DNA from: Actinomycetes bacterium
Lineage (GTDB): Bacteria; Actinomycetota; Acidimicrobiia; Acidimicrobiales; Microtrichaceae
Direction of reading: 5' to 3'
DNA length: 8,794 nt
Assembly (NCBI GenBank): GCA_023423475.1
Contig: JAFAFN010000030.1
Location: 1-8,794 of the forward strand
The position numbers and the translations under genes are program-made. The notes beneath the pieces were generated by a model, which saw nothing but the letters and a program-made list of their open reading frames with translations, had not been told where the DNA came from and did no database searches. Below are positions 1 through 6,615 of the stretch, one piece after another. Within the stretch, counting starts at the first letter, position 1. Every line of letters begins with the position of its first letter.

Positions 1-3000
1 ACTGGCGACTCGAGCTGGAGAACGTCGGCAACACCGATGTCACCGACGTCGACTTCGTCGACCTCTTGCCCGGCGTGGGTGACACCTCGGTGATCACCAC
101 GTCCAACGGCTCGCTGGTGCCGCGCAACAGCGAGTTCGCGCCGATCCTCATCACACCGATCTCCGCACCCGCGGGATGGACCGTCTCGTACTCGACCTCG
201 ACGAACCCGTGCCGCCCCGAGGTCGGTGGCCCTGCTTCGGGATGTGAGGACCCGGTCTGGACGACGGCCCCCGACCTGCTCGCCCTCGGTTCGTACCGGT
301 CGCTCAAGTTCAGCTACGTGGGTGACCTCGGCAGAGGTGGGTCGGCGACGTTCGAGTGGCGCATGCGCGCCCCGATCAACGACCCGGCCTACGACCAGGG
401 CGGGACCGACCCCGACGACCCCTACGAGTTCCTGTCGACCTGCGAGGCGTACGCCGCGCCGACCGACCCGGACCACTGCCCGAGAGCGGTCAACTCCTTC
501 GCCTACGGCGCGGTGTCGACCAACCTGCCGCCCGGCGCCCCGCAGATCGGTCGGCTCTACGCCGAACCACCCCAGGTCGAGGTGAGGATCGTGCGACCAC
601 CGATGCCCAACGGCATCGGCGACCGGGTCTGGTACGACGAGGACTTCGACGGCATCCAGGACGACGGCGAGCCGGGGCTCCCGGCGGTGACCGTCGCCCT
701 GTTCACCGCTGGTGGCGCGTTCGTGGCCGAGACCTCCACCGACGCGGAGGGCGAGTACGGCTTCAACTCGGTCGACGGGCTGCCACTTCCGGCCGGCTCG
801 TACGTCGTGCGGGTGTACGACCGGGTCGGCTGGTACATCTCGCCCCAGGACGTGACCGGCGGACCGGCCGACGAGGGCGCACCGGTCGGCGTGCCACCCG
901 GCACGAACACCGGCGACGACAGCGACGTGCCGCAGGCGGTCAGCGGAGTCGGACCCGCGGGCCCGTACCACCAGAGCGTCCCGGTGGAGCTGGGCGACAA
1001 CCTCAACAACCCACCCGGCCCGTCGCCCGAGGGAGAGCTCGACCCCACCTGGGACGCGGGCCTGTGGCGCGCCGAGCCGGAGGTCGTGATCGACAAGGTC
1101 ACCAAGGACGTCGCGTGGGACGACAGCGAGGCCGGCGACGGCGTGCTCATCGTCCCGGGCCGATCCGTCGAGTGGACCTACACCGTGACCAACACGGGCA
1201 ACGCTCGGCTCGAGGACGTGACCGTGACCGACGACGGCGGGCCCGACGCCGACTTCGCCGTCACCGACTGCACAATCCTCGACGACGGACAGAACGCCGA
1301 TGGCCTCGCCTCGTCCGCGACCGCGCCCTTCGCACTCAACCGCGGTGCGGTGATGCAGTGCACCGCGACCGGCACCGCCGGGGCGGTCGACTACTCCAAC
1401 GTGGCGACGGTCGAGGGCACCGCGGTCACGGATGCGGGCCAGCCGGTCGTCGCACCGGCCGGGTTCGCGCCGATCCCCGATCCGGTCAGCGACACCGACC
1501 CCTCGAGCTACGTCGCCGCGATCTACGACCTTGCCCTTGCCAAGACCGTCGGGCTGCCCGACCTCGCGACGGGCGATGTCACGTTCACGATCACCGTGGA
1601 CAACCAGGGCGAGCTGCCCTCCGGTGCCTACGCCGTGACCGATTCGCTGACCCCTGGCCTCTCGGTGGTCTCCTCCAGCCCGACGGCGTCCTCGACCACG
1701 GGGGACAGCGCCTCGGGCGTCGAGCTCGAGTGGGACCTCGACGACCTCGACCCAGGTGACTCGCGCACGATCACCATCGAGGCCCACATCGACGACTTCC
1801 TCGTCAGGCCCTACCGCAACCTGGCCGAGATCTCCGACGACGACGCCGACGAGGTGACCACCGGCAACGACGTCCTGACGCCGACCTCCGATGTCGACTC
1901 GACCCCTGACACCGACCCCACCAACGACGGCGACTACGGACCGGTTGGCAGCCCGAGCGCGATCGACAACACGAGCATCGCCGATGCGGGTGTCGGTCCT
2001 GACACACCGCCCGATGGTGAGGACGACGCCGACATCGCGGATCTCGTTCCGGACATCGACTACGACCTCGCCCTCGCCAAGATCGCGGTCACCTCGCCGG
2101 TCGGCCTCGTTGAGGATCCGGTCTTCACCGTGCGGGCTTACAACGAGGGCAACGTTCCCTCGGGTGAGTTCGAGGTGCTCGACCAACTCCCGACAGGACT
2201 GTCGTACGACCCGGCCGCCAGCAGCCCCGAATGCGTCGGGGAAGGGCTGAACCGGGTCCGGTGCACGACAGCGAACCTCCAACCCGGAACCTCGACCTCC
2301 TACACGATCGCGACGACGATCGACGGCGACCCCGCCGACTACGCCACGGCCCCGTGGCAGAACTGGGCCGAGATCGACGCCGACTCCGCCCAGGCCCTCT
2401 ACGCCGTCGACGACACCGACTCCACCCCCGAGTCGGTCGAGGGCAACGGCATCGGGTCCGACGACACGCTGCCGGGCGACGACTTCACCGACGTGACCAC
2501 CGCAGGAGCCACCTACATCGACCCCGGTGCCGACGAGGACGACAACGACTCCGCCGTCGTCGAGACCTCCGTCGCCTACGACCTGGCGCTGGCGAAGACC
2601 GCAGCGGCCACCCCGGTTACCCAGACCGACGACGCCACCATCACCTACACGATCACCGTGCAGAACCAGGGCACCGTCGACTCCGGGACGTACACCGTCA
2701 CCGACGTCGTGCCCGCCGGGCTCTCCGTGGACGAAGCGGACGGCGGTGACATCACCATCGGGGGCGACGGCACCACGACGATCGAATGGACCGGTACCGA
2801 TCTGGCTCCCGACGAGGTCGCCACCTTCACCGTCGCGACCACGGTCAGTGACCTGACCGAGCGGCCCTTCCGCAACGTTGCCGAGATCAGCTCCGACTCC
2901 GGCGAGGACCTCTACGGGCTCACCGACCGGGACTCGACCCCGGACCTCGACGCGGACAACGACGGCGACTACGGGCCGGTCGGCGACCCGAGCGACATCG

Positions 3001-5753
3001 ACAACCTGAGCATCGAGGAAGCTGGCGTCGGCCCGGACGCGCCGCCGGAGGGCGAGGACGATGCCGACATCGCGGACGTCTCGTTCCCGCTCACCTACGA
3101 CCTCGCCCTCGCCAAGGTCGCGAGCGACGAACAGATCGAGCTCGGCGACACGGTCACCTACACCGTCACCGTGCAGAACCAGGGTGTGCTCGACTCCCGA
3201 GAGTTCACCGTGACCGACCTCGTCCCGCCCGGCCTCGAGGTCGTCGACGGCTCGATCAGCGACGGCGGCGCGCTCACCGGTGACGCCACCACCGGCTCGA
3301 CCATCACCTGGGACCTCGACGCGCTCGCTCCGGCGGCTTCGATCGAGCTGACCTTCGACGCCACCGTCACCGACGTCACGCTCCGGCCGTTCCGCAACCA
3401 CGCCGAGATCACCGCCGACTCGGCCGACGACTGGTCGGTCGCGGGTGACCCGATCGCCGACGTCGACTCCGTGCCCGACGCCGACACGGGCAACGACGGC
3501 GACTACGGCCCGGTCGGTTCGCCCGGCGCGATCGACAATCGGGCGATCGCCGATGCGGGTGTCGGAGCGGATGCTCCACCGGCCGGCGAGGACGACGCCG
3601 ACGTCGCGGACGTCGACGTCGACGTCCGCTACGACCTCGCCCTGGTCAAGACCGGTCCGGCCGAGATCGACCCGTTCCCCCTTTCCGCACCCGTGACCTT
3701 CAGCATCGTCGTGCAGAACCAGGGCAACGTGCCCTCCGGCCCCTACACCGTGACCGACGACGTGCCCCGCGGCATGATCGCGACCGCCGCCAGCGCCGGC
3801 GGCGAGATCGCCGTCGACGGCGAGTCCGTCATCTGGACGGACCTGCCCAGCCTGGCTCCGGGCGCGTCGGCGACGCTCACGCTCGATGTACAGGTCGACG
3901 ACCTCACCACCCGGCCCTGGACCAATGCAGCGGGCATCACCGCGGATTCGGCCTCGAGCTACGACTCTGGGACCGAGACCGTCGCCGACGTCGACTCGGT
4001 CCCCGGCGACGCGGCGACCAGTCCGGTCGACAACACCGCCATCGGCCAGGCCGGGGTCGGCGCCGACGCCGGTTTCGACGACGAGGACATCGCCGTCGTG
4101 GACACGACGATCGTCTACGACCTCGCACTGGTGAAGACCGTCGATGACGTCGTGGTGGCCCCCGGCGCCGAGGACACGTTCACCATCACGGTCCAGAACC
4201 AGGGCAACGTGCCGTCGGGCCCCTACACGGTGACCGACGACGTGCCCGCTGGACTGGCTGTCGTGTCCGGCTCGGTGAGCGACGGCGGCGTGGCCTCGGA
4301 CCTGCCGCTCGGACCGGCGTCGACGGTGACGTGGACCGACCTGCCGTCGATCGACCCGGGCGGCACGATCGAGCTCACCTTCGACGTGGTGATCGACGAC
4401 CAGGGCGAAGCGCGGCCCTACGTGAACTTCGCCGAGATCACGGCGGACTCCGCCGAGGACTACACCTCCATCGACCAGGACGTCGATCCCGACGTGATCG
4501 TGCCGCTCGCTGCCGAGGTGGTCACCGACGTCGACTCGGTGCCCGGTGACGTCGAGACGAACGGGGTCAACAACACCTCGATCTCGGAGGCCGGAGTCGG
4601 TCCCGACGCCGGTTTCGACGACGAGGACATCGCCATCATCCTCGCCCCTGTCACCTACGACCTGGCCCTGGTGAAGACCGTGTCGTCCCCGACCATCGGC
4701 TACGACGACACCGCCACGTTCAGCGTGACCGTCGAGAACCAGGGCAACGTGCCGTCGCTGGCCTACAGCGTGGTCGACGACCTGCCCGAGGGCCTGGCCG
4801 TGGTGGCCGGGTCCGCCAGCGACGGCGGCGTGGTCTCCGACGACGCTGCCCAGGTGACCTGGACCGGCCTCCCGTCGATCGAGCCGGGCGCGACGGCGGT
4901 GCTGACCTTCGACGTGGCGATCGAGGACATCACGACGAGGCCGTGGACGAACGTGGCGGAGATCAGCGCTGACAGCGCCGACTGCTACACCGTGGTCGAG
5001 CTGTTGCCGATCACCGACGTGGACTCCGTGCCGGGCGACCCCGAGACCAGCGACGTCGACACCACCGACCTGGCCCAGGCGGGTGTGGGAGCGGACGAGG
5101 GCTTCGACGACGAGGACATCGCAGTGCTCGACTCGACGGTCACCTACGACCTGGCCATCGACAAACGTCTGCTGCCGGGCCAGAGCTACGAGCAGGGCGC
5201 AGTGGTCGACTACGAGGTCGAGGTCATCAACGAGGGCAACGTGCCGTCAGGGCGCTACTCGTTCACCGACACCATCCCGCCGGGCATGTCGTTCTCGTCC
5301 GCGTCCGACGGAGGAACGGCGATCGGCCAGGTCGTGACGTGGGCGGACATGCCGTCGCTCGACCCGGGTGGGTCGGCGACCGTCACCGTGTCGGCGACGC
5401 TCGACGACGTGACCCTCGAGTCCTACCGGAACTGGGTGCAGATCACGTCCGACTCGGCCGAGGGGTACTCGACGCCGAACCGCACCGTCGCCGACGTCGA
5501 CTCGACGCCGGGCAACGGAGAGCAGGGCGAGGACGACGACGACGCCGAGATCATCCCGGTCGACGAGGTGCGCGCCGACAACGCCGTTCGGGGCGACGAC
5601 GGCGGGCGGCACGGTGGAGCGCTGCCCTTCACCGGGAACGACACGGCCCGCCTGATCGGCATCTCGCTGATGCTGCTCCTGGCGGGCTTGGGCGCTGTGG
5701 CCGGCGCTGTCCGATGGCAGCGCCGGCCAGTCCGCGGTCACCCACGCGCGTGA
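1..5753 (+). CDS. Giant LPxTG-anchored surface protein, SdrD_B plus DUF11 repeat stalk (5' partial)
   Basis: This is the C-terminal 1,916 residues of a very large secreted, wall-anchored protein, probably an adhesin or surface stalk. The frame is open to the left edge (first whole codon at base 3) and the first residues already read as beta-sandwich sequence (LENVGNTDVTDV), so the TTG at 66 is not the start and the signal peptide lies upstream. Numbering from base 3: residues 1-200 are unassigned and hold two Cys pairs; 204-356 are an SdrD_B-like domain; about 358-500 a divergent DUF11-like domain; about 508-1840 eight DUF11-type repeats; the end carries LPFTG, a hydrophobic helix and an Arg-rich tail. 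The protein is very acidic, with Asp-rich linkers that may bind calcium. DUF11 and SdrD_B domains are known from bacterial surface proteins; the ligand cannot be told. No sortase is nearby. The gap to the downstream regulator gene suggests separate transcription. Confidence 0.93.
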   Translation, partial: WRLELENVGNTDVTDVDFVDLLPGVGDTSVITTSNGSLVPRNSEFAPILITPISAPAGWTVSYSTSTNPCRPEVGGPASGCEDPVWTTAPDLLALGSYRSLKFSYVGDLGRGGSATFEWRMRAPINDPAYDQGGTDPDDPYEFLSTCEAYAAPTDPDHCPRAVNSFAYGAVSTNLPPGAPQIGRLYAEPPQVEVRIVRPPMPNGIGDRVWYDEDFDGIQDDGEPGLPAVTVALFTAGGAFVAETSTDAEGEYGFNSVDGLPLPAGSYVVRVYDRVGWYISPQDVTGGPADEGAPVGVPPGTNTGDDSDVPQAVSGVGPAGPYHQSVPVELGDNLNNPPGPSPEGELDPTWDAGLWRAEPEVVIDKVTKDVAWDDSEAGDGVLIVPGRSVEWTYTVTNTGNARLEDVTVTDDGGPDADFAVTDCTILDDGQNADGLASSATAPFALNRGAVMQCTATGTAGAVDYSNVATVEGTAVTDAGQPVVAPAGFAPIPDPVSDTDPSSYVAAIYDLALAKTVGLPDLATGDVTFTITVDNQGELPSGAYAVTDSLTPGLSVVSSSPTASSTTGDSASGVELEWDLDDLDPGDSRTITIEAHIDDFLVRPYRNLAEISDDDADEVTTGNDVLTPTSDVDSTPDTDPTNDGDYGPVGSPSAIDNTSIADAGVGPDTPPDGEDDADIADLVPDIDYDLALAKIAVTSPVGLVEDPVFTVRAYNEGNVPSGEFEVLDQLPTGLSYDPAASSPECVGEGLNRVRCTTANLQPGTSTSYTIATTIDGDPADYATAPWQNWAEIDADSAQALYAVDDTDSTPESVEGNGIGSDDTLPGDDFTDVTTAGATYIDPGADEDDNDSAVVETSVAYDLALAKTAAATPVTQTDDATITYTITVQNQGTVDSGTYTVTDVVPAGLSVDEADGGDITIGGDGTTTIEWTGTDLAPDEVATFTVATTVSDLTERPFRNVAEISSDSGEDLYGLTDRDSTPDLDADNDGDYGPVGDPSDIDNLSIEEAGVGPDAPPEGEDDADIADVSFPLTYDLALAKVASDEQIELGDTVTYTVTVQNQGVLDSREFTVTDLVPPGLEVVDGSISDGGALTGDATTGSTITWDLDALAPAASIELTFDATVTDVTLRPFRNHAEITADSADDWSVAGDPIADVDSVPDADTGNDGDYGPVGSPGAIDNRAIADAGVGADAPPAGEDDADVADVDVDVRYDLALVKTGPAEIDPFPLSAPVTFSIVVQNQGNVPSGPYTVTDDVPRGMIATAASAGGEIAVDGESVIWTDLPSLAPGASATLTLDVQVDDLTTRPWTNAAGITADSASSYDSGTETVADVDSVPGDAATSPVDNTAIGQAGVGADAGFDDEDIAVVDTTIVYDLALVKTVDDVVVAPGAEDTFTITVQNQGNVPSGPYTVTDDVPAGLAVVSGSVSDGGVASDLPLGPASTVTWTDLPSIDPGGTIELTFDVVIDDQGEARPYVNFAEITADSAEDYTSIDQDVDPDVIVPLAAEVVTDVDSVPGDVETNGVNNTSISEAGVGPDAGFDDEDIAIILAPVTYDLALVKTVSSPTIGYDDTATFSVTVENQGNVPSLAYSVVDDLPEGLAVVAGSASDGGVVSDDAAQVTWTGLPSIEPGATAVLTFDVAIEDITTRPWTNVAEISADSADCYTVVELLPITDVDSVPGDPETSDVDTTDLAQAGVGADEGFDDEDIAVLDSTVTYDLAIDKRLLPGQSYEQGAVVDYEVEVINEGNVPSGRYSFTDTIPPGMSFSSASDGGTAIGQVVTWADMPSLDPGGSATVTVSATLDDVTLESYRNWVQITSDSAEGYSTPNRTVADVDSTPGNGEQGEDDDDAEIIPVDEVRADNAVRGDDGGRHGGALPFTGNDTARLIGISLMLLLAGLGAVAGAVRWQRRPVRGHPRA
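612..1070 (+). other. SdrD_B-like (CnaB-type) domain within the surface protein
   Basis: Residues 204-356 (numbered from base 3) open with GIGDRVWYDEDFDGIQDDGE and continue through PGLPAVTVALF, the GxYxF-type stretch EGEYGF and AGSYVVRV, closing near DPTWDAGLWR. This is the usual SdrD_B pattern: a Gly-Asp-x-Val-Trp opening, a calcium-loop-like Asp cluster, then a beta-sandwich ending in a DPTxDxG-type motif. In staphylococcal Sdr proteins such domains form a rigid calcium-dependent stalk. An insert rich in Gly, Pro and Asp (about residues 292-345) separates the core from the closing motif. Only one copy is visible, though more may lie upstream. Confidence 0.8.
1074..1520 (+). other. Divergent DUF11-like beta-sandwich domain
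   Basis: Residues about 358-500 read as a single beta-sandwich: VVIDKVTKDV at the first strand, then VEWTYTVTNTGNARLEDVTVTD, and YSNVATVEG near the end. The TNTGN and VTVTD motifs are typical of DUF11-type domains. It differs from the eight downstream repeats in lacking the YDLA opening and in carrying a Cys pair (VTDCTI and MQCTAT) that could form a disulfide. Lys365 and Asn466 sit where the isopeptide-forming residues of the later repeats sit. Confidence 0.65.
1524..5519 (+). repeat. Eight tandem DUF11-type protein repeats
   Basis: The repeats begin at the Tyr of YDLA at 1524, 2061, 2577, 3096, 3630, 4116, 4656 and 5145, giving periods of 179, 172, 173, 178, 162, 180 and 163 residues. Each runs YDLAL(A/V)K, a (Q/E)NQG or NEG turn, a (V/F)xDxxPxG motif, a L(D/A)PG turn, then (R)P(F/W/Y)xNxAEI(T/S)xDSA and an Asp-rich linker with D(V/T)DSxP. 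The eighth opens YDLAIDK and runs straight into the cell-wall spacer. Linkers after repeats 1, 3 and 4 carry NDGDYGPVG; those after 5, 6 and 7 are shorter and end in GFDDEDIA. The repeats are diverged at DNA level apart from short blocks, so this is an old array. Confidence 0.9.
3606..3629. repeat. Perfect 24-bp palindrome inside the surface-protein gene
   Basis: Bases 3606-3629 read the same on both strands without a mismatch and are centred between 3617 and 3618. They encode ADVDVDVR at the end of the linker before repeat 5. The codon pair GAC GTC is itself a palindrome, and three tandem copies flanked by GCG and CGC make the whole symmetric, so preferred codons for alternating Asp-Val explain it. 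Confidence 0.85.
5622..5750 (+). other. C-terminal sortase sorting signal (LPFTG, helix, basic tail)
   Basis: LPFTG is encoded at 5622-5636. It is followed by NDTAR, a hydrophobic run of about 20 residues (from LIGISLMLLLAGLGAV, near 5652-5708), and a basic tail (RWQRRPVRGHPRA) that ends at the stop. This is the classic three-part wall-sorting signal: sortase cuts between Thr and Gly and links Thr to peptidoglycan. Just before it lies a low-complexity acidic then Gly-rich spacer that would cross the wall. The sortase gene must lie elsewhere. Confidence 0.92.
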
Positions 5754-5823
5754 GCGGACCGACGCGGAGCTCAGGTGCGGGTCGAGGACGTCATCGGCGC
5801 CATGGCCTGGAGGTACTGGGCGA

Positions 5824-5850
5824 TTCGGCCGCTCCTCCCGGCGCGATACT
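5824..5850 (+). promoter_or_regulatory. Possible promoter for the response regulator, leaderless layout
   Basis: The 103-base gap between the surface-protein stop and the regulator gene holds GATACT at 5845-5850, a fair match to the actinobacterial -10 pattern with A at position two and T at position six. Exactly six bases separate it from the GTG at 5857, so transcription could begin at the start codon itself, as in leaderless actinobacterial mRNAs. A weak -35-like TTCGGC lies at 5824-5829. There is no Shine-Dalgarno before 5857. The rest of the gap shows no convincing hairpin and no T-run. Confidence 0.4.
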
Positions 5851-5856
5851 GGACTG

Positions 5857-6615
5857 GTGACACGACCGAGCGATCTCCCGCGTGGCACGGGCGCGATGGA
5901 TCTGGAGCGAAGCCGGATCCTGCTCGTCGAGGACGATCCGGCGCTACGCAACATGCTCGAGACGATCCTCGACGACGAGGGCTTCGAGTGCGAGGGCCTC
6001 TCCAGTGGCGAGTCGGCGCTCGAGCGGCTCGACTCCTTCGACCCCGACCTGGTGGTCGCGGACGTGGGCCTGCCGGGGATGGACGGGTTCGATCTGGTTC
6101 GAGCCGTTCGGGAGCGCTCGGCGGTCGCCGTGGTGATGCTGACCGCCCGGGCTGACAGCGCGGACGTGGTCACCGGTCTCGAGGCCGGCTCGGACGACTA
6201 CGTGGTGAAGCCCTTCGTGGTCGAGGAGCTCATGGCCCGAATCAGGGCGAACCTCCGTCGAGCTCCCGGCGGAGAGCAGGCGGACACGATCTCGCAGGGT
6301 GATCTGCATGTCGAGCCGCGCTCCGGAGTCGTGACGGTGCGTGGTGACCGGGTCCTGCTCACCAGGACCGAGCTGCGCGTCCTGGTGGCGTTGCTGTCCG
6401 CAGCTGGGGACGTGGTCTCGCGGGAGCAGCTGCTCGCACGTGTCTGGCGGTACGACTACCTGGGTGACTCGCGCATGGTCGACGCACAGATTCGGCGACT
6501 GCGACTCAAGATCGAGGTGGACCCGTCTCGTCCACGGATCATCGAGACGGTCAGAGGCGTCGGCTACCGGTCGGCGGCCGGAGCTGCCGGTTCCGGGTCG
6601 AGCAGCGACGCGTAG
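5857..6615 (+). CDS. OmpR-family response regulator, MtrA-like
   Basis: A cytoplasmic two-component transcription factor of 252 residues. The receiver domain spans about 20-136: acidic pair Asp26-Asp27, phosphoacceptor Asp69 (in VVADVGLPGMDG), Thr96 in MLTAR, switch Tyr115, and Lys118-Pro-Phe. A winged-helix DNA-binding domain follows (about 147-242), with LTRTELRVL, the recognition helix near VDAQIRRLRLKI, and the closing TVRGVGYR. The stretch DVVTGLEAGSDDYVVKPF closely resembles mycobacterial MtrA, and the neighbouring kinase and GerMN lipoprotein fit that family, but orthology is inferred. GTG at 5857 is chosen for the leaderless promoter layout; ATG at 5896 gives a 239-residue protein starting MDLERSR, a usual family length, so the start is uncertain. 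Neither has a good Shine-Dalgarno. The last 52 bases overlap the convergent lipoprotein gene. The likely partner is the kinase at 7190-8674. Confidence 0.93.
   Translation: MTRPSDLPRGTGAMDLERSRILLVEDDPALRNMLETILDDEGFECEGLSSGESALERLDSFDPDLVVADVGLPGMDGFDLVRAVRERSAVAVVMLTARADSADVVTGLEAGSDDYVVKPFVVEELMARIRANLRRAPGGEQADTISQGDLHVEPRSGVVTVRGDRVLLTRTELRVLVALLSAAGDVVSREQLLARVWRYDYLGDSRMVDAQIRRLRLKIEVDPSRPRIIETVRGVGYRSAAGAAGSGSSSDA
6564..6615. other. 52-bp convergent 3' overlap of regulator and lipoprotein genes
   Basis: The regulator stop (TAG, 6613-6615, plus) lies inside the lipoprotein gene, and the lipoprotein stop (TAG on minus, 6564-6566) lies inside the regulator gene. The overlap encodes the regulator tail after GVGYR on one strand and the last 16 or so lipoprotein residues on the other. 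Both tails are Ala-, Ser- or Pro-rich and lie outside the conserved domains. No terminator separates the genes, so transcripts from the two sides should be complementary here. Confidence 0.9.

Noticed and set aside
356..1759. A 467-residue plus-strand frame inside the surface gene
   Set aside because: The translation is almost entirely Arg, Gly and Ala, the usual frame-shifted shadow of an Asp-rich high-GC gene; the true frame has clear SdrD_B and DUF11 motifs.
1524..5519. Repeat array considered as a CRISPR or DNA-level tandem repeat
   Set aside because: The periodicity is about 490-540 bp, in frame and protein-coding, and the units are diverged at DNA level, which is a protein domain array.
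5754..5856. Search for a rho-independent terminator after the surface gene
   Set aside because: Only the short palindrome CACGCGCGTG at 5743-5752 and a weak GAGC/GCTC pair were seen, with no T-run, so no terminator is called.
5247..6173. A 308-residue open frame on the minus strand across the surface-gene end and the regulator
   Set aside because: It is antisense to two well-supported genes, is Arg/Ser-rich low-complexity sequence with no recognisable motif, and is typical of long spurious frames in high-GC DNA.
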